A DNA stretch of 18,405 bases from Clostridiales bacterium UBA6330 (GCA_002438075.1 DJSQ01000129.1:1-18405); one strand, 5' to 3'; positions 9,877 through 18,244 are shown, counted from the first letter of the stretch. Made by a program: numbers and translations. Notes: a model not told the origin generated them from the sequence alone.

Positions 9877-11829
9877 TTACTTTTCTCTGCTGCTCTTGGG
9901 GTCCAGCACATCGCGCAGGGTATCGCCGATGATGTTGATGCTGATGGTTGCGATAGACAGGAAGATTGCGGGGAACAGCCACTGCCACCAGTAGTTCTGG
10001 ATAACGATGGAGTTGTTCGCGCCGTTGAGCATATTGCCCCACGTCGGGCGCGGCTGCTGCACGCCGAAGCCCAGATAGGACAGCGAGGACTCGGTCAAAA
10101 GACACCCCGCGAAATCGAGCGTCATGCTCACGAGAATGACCGAAATGACGTTCGGCAGAATGTGACGGAAGGCAATGCTCTTTTCCTTCACGCCCATCGC
10201 CTTTGCCGCCATGACGAATTCCTTTTCGCGCTCCGCCAGCACCTGCCCGCGAATCATGCGCGCAAGACCCGTCCACGAAAGCAGACCGAGAATCAGCATG
10301 ATGATGAAAATTTTCATGTTCTCGCTGATCGGTCGGTTCGACATGACGTAGGACAAAAGCATTGCAAACGGCAGGAACGGGATGGACGCAAAGATTTCGG
10401 TCACCCGCATCAGGAGCATATCCACCCAGCCGCCGAAATAACCCGAAAGACATCCGACGATAATTGCCACCACCGAGGAGACGATAACCGCCACCGCGCC
10501 GATGGTCATGGTCATTTTACCGCCGTGAATCAGACGTGTAAAGGTATCGCGTCCGCGCTGGTCGGTTCCGAACAGGTAGCCGCGCATTCCGTAGGAATCG
10601 GTCAGCTTGCCGTTTTCGTCAACCAGATAGGTCTGGTATGCGCCCGTGTAAACCTCGGCGCACTCCTTGCCGTTGATGCGGTCGCTTGCCTGCCCCTTTT
10701 CGTTGGAGCCCCAGACGTAGGCTTTGCCCGCGTCGGAAACGCCCGCAAAGTGCATACTGCCTGCCGAGAGCTTCACCAGCTTCTCGCCTGCGGGAAGCTC
10801 GACGATCTCGGTCTCGCCATAGCGGGAATCGCCGCGCACCAGCACCTCGCCGTCCTCCAGCAGAATCGCAAAGCAATCCTTCGTTGCGGCAAGGTCAACC
10901 GCCTTTTTGCCCGCCAGATAGGAGTTGAACGGGACCTTGGTCCCCTTCGAGGAGGTCACGCGGTCGTAATCGAATGCACCGCCCGGGCAGACAACCGAGC
11001 CGTCCTTCATCAGGAGCAGAGCGTAGTAGTTCGACAGCACGACCTTTTCCACGTTCTCGTAGTTTCCGTCGCGCAGCTCGCGCATATTCAACAGGGCGTT
11101 CGCGTTGCCCCAGACCGTCACCTTGCCGTCCACCACGATTGCCGCCGCCTGATAGCCGCAGACCAATTGCGTGAGCTTGGAGGTGTCAACCGTGCCGTTC
11201 ACCAGCTCGTCGGGCATCCAGACCACCGAGCCCGTGGGGTCCTCGCCCTGACCAAACTGTCCGCGCGAATTGTTGCCCCAGCCGACGATTTTGCCCTCGG
11301 TCGTCACCGCAATGACGAAATCCGATCCTGCCGCCGCCATCAGGACGTTGCCGTCCTTGATTTCATCGGGGTAGTTGGAATAATCGATTCCGAGCAGGGC
11401 GTCCTTCGTGTAGCCCCACATATAAAGCGTGTGGTCCTCCCCCACGCCGAGGGTAAAGTTGGAGAAGCCGCTCATCGAGGCAACCTGCTTCTTCAGCTTT
11501 GAGGGAACGCTCCGCATCGACATCACGGGCGCAATGTTTGCCTGTCCCGCATCGGTGAAGTTGAGGTCCATCGGCAGGAACAGCGGTCCGATAAAGACCA
11601 GCAGGAAGAGCGCAACCAGCACCACGAGTGCCGCCACCGCCAGCTTGCGGCGGAAGAAGGTCTTAACCGCCATGCGCGAGGGGCTTTCCAGCGCTTCAAC
11701 CGTCAGCGCGTCCTCGGTTGCAAGCGATTTGCTCGCGCCCATGAACATTCTGCCGAACCAGCGCCCGAGCGTCCCGAAGAAGCGGGCGAAAATATTCTGC
11801 TTTTCCGATTTGTTTTCGTTGTTTGCCAT
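9877..11829 (-). CDS. oppC: Oligopeptide ABC permease OppC with extracellular RCC1-like propeller insertion
   Basis: Membrane subunit of the importer, 650 residues against about 300-330 usual. Order: cytoplasmic N-terminus (1-60), TM1 (about 62-85), then about 290 residues before YLFGTDQRGRDTFTRL (418-433), which in ordinary OppC comes within a few dozen residues of TM1. Standard permease follows: helices and the EAA loop AAKAMGVKEKSIAFRHILPN (541-560). The extra part has seven repeats of about 40 residues with the RCC1 pattern of a hydrophobic strand, DG or EGK, then W/R-G-N: near 121-141, 162-190, 219-242, 260-283, 309-335, 350-375 and 390-412. Clear examples are EGKIVGWGNNSRGQFGQG and GKAYVWGSNEKGQ. 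After TM1 the loop is outside the cell. GGAGG lies 8 nt before the ATG; 14 nt separate it from oppB. Confidence 0.93.
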   Translation of the reverse strand: MANNENKSEKQNIFARFFGTLGRWFGRMFMGASKSLATEDALTVEALESPSRMAVKTFFRRKLAVAALVVLVALFLLVFIGPLFLPMDLNFTDAGQANIAPVMSMRSVPSKLKKQVASMSGFSNFTLGVGEDHTLYMWGYTKDALLGIDYSNYPDEIKDGNVLMAAAGSDFVIAVTTEGKIVGWGNNSRGQFGQGEDPTGSVVWMPDELVNGTVDTSKLTQLVCGYQAAAIVVDGKVTVWGNANALLNMRELRDGNYENVEKVVLSNYYALLLMKDGSVVCPGGAFDYDRVTSSKGTKVPFNSYLAGKKAVDLAATKDCFAILLEDGEVLVRGDSRYGETEIVELPAGEKLVKLSAGSMHFAGVSDAGKAYVWGSNEKGQASDRINGKECAEVYTGAYQTYLVDENGKLTDSYGMRGYLFGTDQRGRDTFTRLIHGGKMTMTIGAVAVIVSSVVAIIVGCLSGYFGGWVDMLLMRVTEIFASIPFLPFAMLLSYVMSNRPISENMKIFIIMLILGLLSWTGLARMIRGQVLAEREKEFVMAAKAMGVKEKSIAFRHILPNVISVILVSMTLDFAGCLLTESSLSYLGFGVQQPRPTWGNMLNGANNSIVIQNYWWQWLFPAIFLSIATISINIIGDTLRDVLDPKSSREK

Positions 11830-11843
11830 CTTTTCGCCCTCCT

Positions 11844-12866
11844 TTACTTATTGACGCGGATACGCGGGTCAACCAGACCGTAAATCAGGTCGATGATCAG
11901 GTTTCCGAGCAGTGCGATGATGATATAGAACATCTGGAGCGCCAGAACGACCTCGTTGTCGCTGACCGTCAGCGCGGTGTAATACACTCTGCCGATGCCG
12001 TTGAGCGCGAAAATGTTTTCAATCATCAAAGAGCCGGAGAAGATGCCGAGGAACCAACCGATTACCAGCGTAATAATCGGAATCAGCGCGTTTCTCCAAG
12101 CGTGCGAATAGACAACCACCTTTTCGCGCAGACCCTTTGCCCGCGCCGTGCGGATGCAGTCCAGCGAGAGTGCCTCAATCATCGATGCGCGCACGTAACG
12201 GGTCATGCCGCCCAGCGAGCAGAAGGTCATGACAATCAGCGGCAGGCACAGATGGTACATCCTATCCCAGAACTGCCGCCACGAGGACCATTCCAGACTG
12301 CCCGCGGTCTGCATTCCCGACACAGGGAAGATCTTCAGGACCACCGCAAACAGCCAGATAAAGACAATTGCAATGATGAATGTCGGCAGACTGTAGCCGA
12401 CGATGGTGCCGACCTGCACCGCAACGTCGCGGCGGCTCCCCCGCTTGACAGCACAGAAAATACCGAGCGGGATGGTGATGCCGAGTGCCAACACGGTTGC
12501 GAAAATATTGATGAAGATTGTATTCTTCATCGGCTCAACGAGAATCTCGGCAACGGGTCTGCTGTACTGGCTCGATTCGCCGAGGTTTCCCTGCAAAAGC
12601 CCGTTGAAGGAACCGTCATACAGAGGATAAAAGCCCATCCAGCGACCGTAGCGCTGTAGCAGATTCCCGTCCGTACCGTATCGCCTTTGCCAATATAGAT
12701 ATCGTTCTTCGTAATTCAGTTTGCCCTTGCTCGCCTTGACCTCCTCCTGTGCGGTGGAAGCGGCTTTGTCCACGGGCAACATATTATAGATCAGAAACAG
12801 CAGGAACGAGAGAATCAGGAATACAATTACAATGTATACCAGCCGCTTCAGAATGTATTTCCACAT
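11844..12866 (-). CDS. oppB: Oligopeptide ABC permease OppB
   Basis: 340-residue membrane permease that pairs with OppC. TM1 is at about 8-28, followed by a moderately long outer loop (29-110, including the NLGES segment), five further helices, an EAA loop (IRTARAKGLREKVVVYSHAWRNAL) and the C-terminal VDPRIRVN typical of OppB/DppB. The loop after TM1 is some 30 residues longer than usual, with a charged KASKGKLNYEERYLYWQRRYG stretch. GGAGG precedes the ATG by 6 nt. It is separated from oppA by 130 nt containing a hairpin. Confidence 0.95.
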   Translation of the reverse strand: MWKYILKRLVYIVIVFLILSFLLFLIYNMLPVDKAASTAQEEVKASKGKLNYEERYLYWQRRYGTDGNLLQRYGRWMGFYPLYDGSFNGLLQGNLGESSQYSRPVAEILVEPMKNTIFINIFATVLALGITIPLGIFCAVKRGSRRDVAVQVGTIVGYSLPTFIIAIVFIWLFAVVLKIFPVSGMQTAGSLEWSSWRQFWDRMYHLCLPLIVMTFCSLGGMTRYVRASMIEALSLDCIRTARAKGLREKVVVYSHAWRNALIPIITLVIGWFLGIFSGSLMIENIFALNGIGRVYYTALTVSDNEVVLALQMFYIIIALLGNLIIDLIYGLVDPRIRVNK

Positions 12867-12917
12867 GAGATTCCTCCGATTTTTATTCGGTCAACAAAAC
12901 CGTATACTACAACTTTA

Positions 12918-12949
12918 GCAGGAACACCGCCCGAGGGCGATGCTCCTGC
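12918..12949 (-). promoter_or_regulatory. oppA-oppB intercistronic hairpin
   Basis: An imperfect stem GCAGGA/TCCTGC plus CGCC/GGCG with small mismatches lies 48 nt past the oppA stop and is not followed by a U-run. Such hairpins between the binding protein and permease genes commonly protect the upstream message and lower downstream expression; that role is inferred here. Confidence 0.55.
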
Positions 12950-12996
12950 GTACAGTCGCGGGGTGACGGAGCCAACCCGCCTATTCAGAGTCAGGA

Positions 12997-15234
12997 TTAT
13001 TTGGTGTAGTTCGAGTAGAAGTCCGCCTCATCCTTGATATAGCAAGCCGAGTAAACCTCGTAGTTCGGATCGATGCTCCAGTTGAACGCGTAATCGTACA
13101 CAGCGCTGGTGAATCCGCTTGCAAAGTTGATGGCATTCAGCATCGGAGTGCCGTTGTAGCCACTGTCGGGATCGCGTTGCAGCTCACCGTACAAACCGGT
13201 TGTGAAATCGGTCAGCGTGTAGGTGATATACATACCGATCTCGGTGGTCGATGCGGGGTTCTTCTGCCATGCGGTGAGCAGCTGGTCGGTAACGGGGTTA
13301 TCCGCAGTGCCGTACCAGTTGATTGCCAGCGGCATATAGTACTCGCCCTTAATCTTCACAGTCTTGTACTTGCCGTCCTTCGACTGGAAGTTGAGGTTAT
13401 CCTTGCTCAGCTCGTAGCCCGAGAGCTTCTTGTAACGAACTGCGTCGGTACCTGCCTTGAACTCTTCACCCTTTTCGTTGTAAATCCAGCCGCCCGCAAC
13501 GAGAACATCAATTGCAGAGGAGGAGCTGTAGGTGTACTGGTTCAGCTTAATGGTATCCTTGTTTGCCTGATATGCCGAGAATCCGGTGTAGTACGGACCG
13601 TGAACGACCGAACCGTGACCGCCCGTAAAGGTCTGTGCGAACTCGGGACGGTTGATGGTGTACATGATTGCCTGACGAACCTCAACCATACCTGTGGGAC
13701 CGAAGTCGGCACGGAAGCCGAGCTTACCGTAGCCCGCACGGTCGTAATGCGTTTCCTTGTACTTATCCTTGTTATCGGAAACAATCTTGAGCGCCGCGTT
13801 GGTCTCGTCACCGCCGGTGATACCCGCGATTACGTCAACCTCGCCTCTCTGGAACATATCCATCTGCGTCTGCGAAACGACCTTGATATAAGAAATGGTT
13901 TCGATGGTCGCCTTGCCGCGGATGTCACCCTTGTACTCCTTATTCAGTGTCAGGGTTGCAATCTTGGAGCTTTCGTTGTAGTCCGAAACAACATACGGAC
14001 CGGAGAACGGAAGTCCCGAGTTCCACTCAAGGTTCTTCTTGATCTCGTCAGCCGTGGTATACTTGCCATCCTTCTTTGCGTAGAACGCGTCATTCAGGTA
14101 GCAATAGCCGTCAGCATCCGTCTCAATCGCGCCGTTTGCGCCCAGATAGAGCTTCTCGGGGTCGGGAGAGAATGCCGCGTTGACAATCGCGTAGTAGTAG
14201 CCTGCGTAATCGGCGGTGAAGGTCACCTCAAAGGTGTAATCATCCACCAGTCTCACGCCCTTGAAGGTCTTGCTTGCCGTGACCTTCGCGCCGGTCTTTT
14301 CGTTCAGAACGACCTCTTTACCATCGTTGGTTCCGTCGTAAGCCTTGAACGCGTCAAAGCCGACCAGCGTGTTGCCCGCATTTGCGGTTCCGCCTGCTTC
14401 TCCCGCAACAGCGGTGCTGTTTGCAAGCAGATAGGTGATATAGTTTTTCGCGGTAATCGGAGATTTGTCGCTGAAGGTCAGGTCATTTGCAACCTTGATG
14501 GTGTAGGTCAGCGTACCGTCTTCATTGACTTTAGAAGTCGGAATAATCACCTTTCCGTCTGCATCCTTTGCCAGAGCGATTTCGTTCCAGACATAAGAAC
14601 CGTCTTTTCCGCTCATAACGGTTGCATAACCGGAGGTCAGATTCTGGATATCGAGGTCGGAAGCTCCGGGGCTGGACTTACCCCATGCCGCATAACGGAA
14701 CGCGCCGCTGAGGTCGGTTGTGCTACCCAGAATCACCTTGCCGTCATCACTGGTAGCCGCGATGATTGCATCCTCGGGACCCCAGTACGGAGTGGTTTCA
14801 AAGTTCTTGATCTTTGCATTATAAAGATCGTAGTAGATGTTAGAATACAGCGGGATTTCGGGAGCCAGATAGTTCCATCTCTGGATATACAGCTTCCACC
14901 ACATATTATAGACATCTTCCTCTGTCTTATACGTTGTGGAGCCTTCCGGCACCTTGGTATTGTAGACCATTGCCATAGACAGGAAGTCCATACCGAGGGT
15001 ATACTTCACGCCATCAACCGTGACGTAAGCCATTCCCGCGCTGTCCTCCTCGACCATATCAATGGTGACCTTGCTTCCGATCATATCGTAAACGGAAGTA
15101 AAGTCGTCGTGCTCTACGGCGTCCGCAGGGTCGATTGCCTCGTACTCAACGGTCTGCACCTTTTTGCAGGCAACCGCGAGAGGCAGGATCATGAGCAGAG
15201 CCAGCACAAGTGAAAAAATTCTGAGCTTTCTCAT
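12997..15234 (-). CDS. oppA: Oligopeptide-binding lipoprotein OppA (SBP family 5), rearranged N-terminus
   Basis: Extracellular peptide receptor, 745 residues against about 540-600 usual. MRKLRIF plus a hydrophobic core ends in LAVAC (C23), a plausible lipobox. The family-5 core is visible from about 168: GSTTDLSGAFR, then TLTYTIKVANDLTFSDKSPI and ITAKNYITYLL, the lobe-I signature, and VRQAIMYTINRPEFAQ further on. The chain ends at FNWSIDPNYEVYSACYI without the usual terminal helix and PxIPLY segment. A matching segment instead sits near the N-terminus: VYNMWWKLYIQRWNYLAPE, then IPLYSNIYYDLYNAKIK (108-143). This suggests circular permutation. GGAGG lies 9 nt before the ATG. First gene of the operon. 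Confidence 0.9.
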   Translation of the reverse strand: MRKLRIFSLVLALLMILPLAVACKKVQTVEYEAIDPADAVEHDDFTSVYDMIGSKVTIDMVEEDSAGMAYVTVDGVKYTLGMDFLSMAMVYNTKVPEGSTTYKTEEDVYNMWWKLYIQRWNYLAPEIPLYSNIYYDLYNAKIKNFETTPYWGPEDAIIAATSDDGKVILGSTTDLSGAFRYAAWGKSSPGASDLDIQNLTSGYATVMSGKDGSYVWNEIALAKDADGKVIIPTSKVNEDGTLTYTIKVANDLTFSDKSPITAKNYITYLLANSTAVAGEAGGTANAGNTLVGFDAFKAYDGTNDGKEVVLNEKTGAKVTASKTFKGVRLVDDYTFEVTFTADYAGYYYAIVNAAFSPDPEKLYLGANGAIETDADGYCYLNDAFYAKKDGKYTTADEIKKNLEWNSGLPFSGPYVVSDYNESSKIATLTLNKEYKGDIRGKATIETISYIKVVSQTQMDMFQRGEVDVIAGITGGDETNAALKIVSDNKDKYKETHYDRAGYGKLGFRADFGPTGMVEVRQAIMYTINRPEFAQTFTGGHGSVVHGPYYTGFSAYQANKDTIKLNQYTYSSSSAIDVLVAGGWIYNEKGEEFKAGTDAVRYKKLSGYELSKDNLNFQSKDGKYKTVKIKGEYYMPLAINWYGTADNPVTDQLLTAWQKNPASTTEIGMYITYTLTDFTTGLYGELQRDPDSGYNGTPMLNAINFASGFTSAVYDYAFNWSIDPNYEVYSACYIKDEADFYSNYTK

Positions 15235-15262
15235 TTCCGGATTCCTCCTTAAAATTAGTTTT

Positions 15263-15276
15263 GCCGATCCCTCGGC
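15263..15276. promoter_or_regulatory. Small hairpin in the oppA leader
   Basis: GCCGA/TCGGC stem with a 4-nt loop in the oppA 5' leader, about 15 nt upstream of the RBS. On the plus strand it is followed by TTTTTTG and could terminate antisense transcripts; on the minus strand it is a leader stem. Small and uncertain. Confidence 0.35.
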
Positions 15277-15327
15277 TTTTTTGTTTCAATCGCGGGCTTG
15301 GAAGTCGGCTCCCGATTGATTTGCTAT

Positions 15328-15372
15328 AGTATACCACGCTTCGGCGCCCAATGTAGCCTATATATAGCCTAT
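15328..15372 (-). promoter_or_regulatory. oppA promoter with 11-bp-spaced direct repeats
   Basis: Minus-strand TATACT (15333-15328) preceded by GCGTGG (extended -10). The -35 is poor at any 16-18 bp spacing, so the promoter probably needs activation. Just upstream are two copies of ATAGGCTA (15372-15365 and 15361-15354 as TAGCCTAT on the plus strand) exactly 11 bp apart, one helical turn, the arrangement of an activator site. No known operator is recognised. Confidence 0.6.
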
Positions 15373-15654
15373 TTTGCATTTTTCTCGGTTTTGATTATGT
15401 AAAATTGAGCGTTGAAACAGCTGTTTTCTTTCGTTCAAATCGACGATTTTTTCCTTTTCGGACAGCAAAAATGAGATTTCCAACGTTTCAAAGATGCAGA
15501 AATTCGCCCTTTTTGTGCTTTTTCAGACAATATTTGACGGTTTTTCGCTTCTCAAAACGATTTTCCAATTTTTTCGGGTTGCATTTTTCAGGGTATGCGA
15601 AAAGCGGGGCTCGGGTGACGGATTTGCAAGTTTTTATTTTCAAAAATTCATTTG
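15373..15654. other. AT-rich gene-free spacer
   Basis: AT-rich, T-tract-rich stretch between the serA terminator and the oppA promoter. Short open frames here have no RBS and low-complexity translations. A 12-bp palindrome AAACAGCTGTTT lies at 15415-15426. Nothing else was recognised. Confidence 0.5.
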
Positions 15655-15687
15655 CAAAAAAAAGAAAAAAGGATGCGGTGGGCATCC
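15655..15687 (-). terminator. Rho-independent terminator of serC-serA
   Basis: Minus-strand GGATGC-CCACC-GCATCC stem followed by TTTTTTCTTTTTTTT. It is the only canonical terminator behind serA, about 215 nt past the stop, so the transcript would include the hairpin cluster at 15731-15864. Confidence 0.88.
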
Positions 15688-15730
15688 TTTTGGGAGAGTA
15701 TAAAATATAAATGGAGCAGATTCCTTTCAC

Positions 15731-15864
15731 GCTTTTTCTTTGCTTGGAGGAGGCGCAAAGAAAAAGCTTTGCAAAAAGAAACGCCGTTTGGGAGATTTCG
15801 CCGCCTGCGGGCGGCGACCAACGCTCCACGGCGTTGGATCCGTGCCGCCTTTTAGAAAAGGCGG
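15731..15864. repeat. Four-hairpin cluster downstream of serA
   Basis: Four perfect stems in 134 bp: 15731-15742/15756-15767 (12 bp, GCTTTTTCTTTG), 15799-15805/15810-15816 (7 bp, CGCCGCC), 15818-15824/15831-15837 (7 bp, CCAACGC) and 15845-15853/15856-15864 (9 bp, CCGCCTTTT). No coding potential. The organised string of stems suggests a dispersed repeat element rather than a simple terminator; only one copy is in the window. Confidence 0.65.
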
Positions 15865-15901
15865 GCGAAAACTTTAACTAAAGGGCTTATGCGTTACGTG
15901 G

Positions 15902-17056
15902 TCACAATAACACGCGGACGCGTCGGACGCCGCCGATGGCGCGGATATGTGCGGTCACGTTCTCTGCGGGTTTTGGCGAGACATCGAGGACGGTATAGGC
16001 ATTATCGCCTTTGGACTTATTGGTCATATTCTCGATATTGACACCGTCTGCGGCAAGTGCTGTGGTAATGCCCGAAAGCACTGCGGGAATATTTGCGTGC
16101 AGGACGCAGATTCTCGCGTCCCCCGTTCTCGGCTGTTCAACGGTTGGATAATTGACGCTGTTTCGGATATTTCCGTCCGTCAGATAGTCATCCAGCTCCC
16201 GTGCCGCCATCACCGCGCAGTTATTCTCCGATTCCTCGGTTGATGCGCCGAGGTGCGGAATCAGGACGGCATTTTTCGCGTCCGTCATATCGTCCGTCGG
16301 GAAGTCCGTCACATATTTTGCGACCTTTCCGCTCTCCAGCGCCGCTTTGAGGTCCTCCGCGCAAACCAAATCGGCTCTTGCCAGATTGACAATCCGCACG
16401 CCGTCCCGCATTTTTGCGATGCTCGCGGCGGAAATCATGCCCTTTGTATCCTTTGTTGCGGGGACGTGCAGGGTGATATAGTCGGATGCGGCGAAAATCT
16501 CATCAAAGGTTGCCGCGCGCGTCACGCGGTGGTCGAGGTTCCACGCGCCGTCCACCGACAGGAACGGGTCACACCCGACAACCTTCATGCCGAGTGCAAG
16601 CGCGCTGTTTGCAAGCATTCCGCCGATGGCACCCAGACCGATGACCCCGAGCGTTTTTCCCGTCAGCTCGCTCCCCGCGAATGCGGATTTTCCCTTCTCC
16701 ACCTGCTTTGCGATGTCGGGTCCCGTCAGTCCCTTGACCCACTCCACGCCGCCGATAACATCCCTTGCGGCAAGGAGCAGGGCGCAGATTGCCAGCTCCC
16801 GCACGCCGTTTGCGTTCGCCCCGGGCGTATTGAACACCACGATTCCCGCCTCGGCGCAACGGTCAACGGGGATATTGTTCACCCCCGCCCCCGCTCTGGC
16901 GATTGCCGCGAGGTTTTCCCCCATTATCATATCGTGCATGACCGCCGAGCGCACCAGAATGCCGTCGGGATTTTCCATGTCGGTCCCGACCTCGTACCGC
17001 CCGCCCAACTGTTCCAACCCAACGGGCGCAATTTTATTGAGCAACCGAATTTTCAT
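15902..17056 (-). CDS. serA: D-3-phosphoglycerate dehydrogenase
   Basis: Oxidises 3-phosphoglycerate to 3-phosphohydroxypyruvate with NAD, the first step of serine synthesis. 384 residues. The N-terminal substrate domain contains ARAGAGVNNIPVDRC (53-67). The NAD-binding domain has GLGAIG (140-145), catalytic R227 (NLARADLV) and H268 (IPHLGASTEES). A C-terminal ACT domain (about 315-384) is the likely serine-sensing part. The usual catalytic Glu region (DVFxxEP) reads YVTDFPTDD (248-256), as in the short clostridial PGDH subgroup. GGGGG lies 7 nt before the ATG, and the gene starts 21 nt after serC, so they are co-transcribed. serB is not in the window. Confidence 0.95.
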   Translation of the reverse strand: MKIRLLNKIAPVGLEQLGGRYEVGTDMENPDGILVRSAVMHDMIMGENLAAIARAGAGVNNIPVDRCAEAGIVVFNTPGANANGVRELAICALLLAARDVIGGVEWVKGLTGPDIAKQVEKGKSAFAGSELTGKTLGVIGLGAIGGMLANSALALGMKVVGCDPFLSVDGAWNLDHRVTRAATFDEIFAASDYITLHVPATKDTKGMISAASIAKMRDGVRIVNLARADLVCAEDLKAALESGKVAKYVTDFPTDDMTDAKNAVLIPHLGASTEESENNCAVMAARELDDYLTDGNIRNSVNYPTVEQPRTGDARICVLHANIPAVLSGITTALAADGVNIENMTNKSKGDNAYTVLDVSPKPAENVTAHIRAIGGVRRVRVLL

Positions 17057-17077
17057 GTTCCGTCCCCCTGTTCCGTC

Positions 17078-18172
17078 TTATGCCTTTGGATTTTCGGCGG
17101 CGAATTTCTTCATGAACGCCACCAGTGCTTCCACGCCCTCATACGGCATGGCGTTATAGATTGACGCGCGCATTCCTCCGACCGAGCGATGCCCCTTAAG
17201 GTTCTTCAGTCCCGCCTCTGCCGCTTCCGCCGCGAATTTTTTATCCAAATCCGCGTTACCCGTAACAAACGTGACATTCATCATCGAGCGGCTTTCCTTC
17301 TTCACAGGCGCGATGTAGTAATCCTGCGAATCAAGGTAGCCGTACAGCAAATTCGCCTTGCGCAGGTTTTTCTCCTTCATTGCGTCCAGCCCGCCCATGT
17401 CGAGTAACCAGCGGTAGACCAGCCCCGCCATATAGATGGCGTAGCACGGCGGCGTGTTGTACATGGACCCGTTCTCCGCCATGATTTTCCACTCCAGCAT
17501 GGTCGGCATTTTCTCCTCGGCGTACCCGAGCAAATCCTCGCGGACGATGACGACCGTCAGTCCCGCAGGTGCCATATTCTTCTGCGCGCCCGCGTAGATA
17601 ACGCCGAATTTCGAGACGTCCACAGGCTCCGAGAGGATACAGGAGGACATATCCGCGACCAACGGGACGTCACCCGTATCAGGGATATAGGGATATTTGG
17701 TCCCATATATAGTATTATTGAAGCAAATATGGAGATACGCCGCATCGGGGCGGATATCCTCGCGCGTGACGGTTGGGACATGGTCGAAGTTATCGTCCTT
17801 TGTGGTTGCAACGCAACGGACATCGTACCCGAGCTTTTGTGCCTCCTTGAAGGCTTTGCCCGAGAACTGTCCCGAAACGACATAATCCGCCTTCCCCGTC
17901 CGTTTAATCAGGTTGAGCGGGACCGCCGCGAACTGTGTGGACGCGCCGCCCTGCAAGAACAGGACCTTATAGCTATCGGGAATCTTCATCAGCTCCCGCA
18001 GGTCCGCCTCCGCGCGGGCGATGATTGCCTCGTAGTCCGCCGAGCGGTGCGACATCTCCATGACCGACATTCCGCTCTCGCCGTAGCAGACCAGCTCCGC
18101 CGCGGCGGTCTCCAGCACAGGCAGGGGCAGCATGGACGGTCCCGCCGAAAAATTATAGACCCGCTTCATCAT
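17078..18172 (-). CDS. serC: Phosphoserine aminotransferase
   Basis: PLP enzyme converting 3-phosphohydroxypyruvate and glutamate to phosphoserine. 364 residues, the family's normal length. Motifs: VYNFSAGPSMLP (5-16), SHRS (41-44), GGAST (75-79), CFNNTIYGTKYPYIPDTG (150-167), ADMSS (173-177) and the PLP lysine K198 in GAQKNMAPAG; the C-terminus has GHRSVGGMRASIYNA. The start is chosen from two adjacent ATGs: GGAGG lies 7 nt before the first. It is the first gene of the serC-serA pair, behind a consensus promoter and a leader of about 35 nt with no riboswitch. Confidence 0.97.
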   Translation of the reverse strand: MMKRVYNFSAGPSMLPLPVLETAAAELVCYGESGMSVMEMSHRSADYEAIIARAEADLRELMKIPDSYKVLFLQGGASTQFAAVPLNLIKRTGKADYVVSGQFSGKAFKEAQKLGYDVRCVATTKDDNFDHVPTVTREDIRPDAAYLHICFNNTIYGTKYPYIPDTGDVPLVADMSSCILSEPVDVSKFGVIYAGAQKNMAPAGLTVVIVREDLLGYAEEKMPTMLEWKIMAENGSMYNTPPCYAIYMAGLVYRWLLDMGGLDAMKEKNLRKANLLYGYLDSQDYYIAPVKKESRSMMNVTFVTGNADLDKKFAAEAAEAGLKNLKGHRSVGGMRASIYNAMPYEGVEALVAFMKKFAAENPKA

Positions 18173-18215
18173 CGTATTTCCTCCGATATCAAGGTATGGT
18201 AAAAAGTGTATATCT

Positions 18216-18244
18216 ATTATACTCATTTTGCATATCGTTGTCAA
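18216..18244 (-). promoter_or_regulatory. serC-serA promoter
   Basis: Minus-strand TTGACA (18244-18239) and TATAAT (18221-18216) with a 17-bp spacer; both hexamers match consensus. Upstream (18245-18340) is AT-rich, possibly UP-element-like. Confidence 0.92.

Noticed and set aside
10575..11490. OppC length explained by two fused or frameshifted genes
   Set aside because: A single uninterrupted frame, TM1 before and GTDQRGRD after the insertion in correct order, and no internal RBS/start pattern needed.
10162..11502. Plus-strand open frame (446 codons) opposite oppC
   Set aside because: Antisense shadow; the minus-strand frame has continuous permease and RCC1-like motifs.
13177..15213. Long plus-strand open frame (678 codons) opposite oppA
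   Set aside because: Antisense to the clear binding lipoprotein; composition of a reverse-complement frame with no recognisable domain.
15488..15829. 113-codon minus-strand open frame and plus-strand frames behind serA
   Set aside because: Low-complexity, spans the serA terminator and hairpin cluster, no RBS.
18173..18215. Riboswitch or T-box before serC
   Set aside because: The leader is only about 35 nt from the predicted transcription start; too short for such an element.
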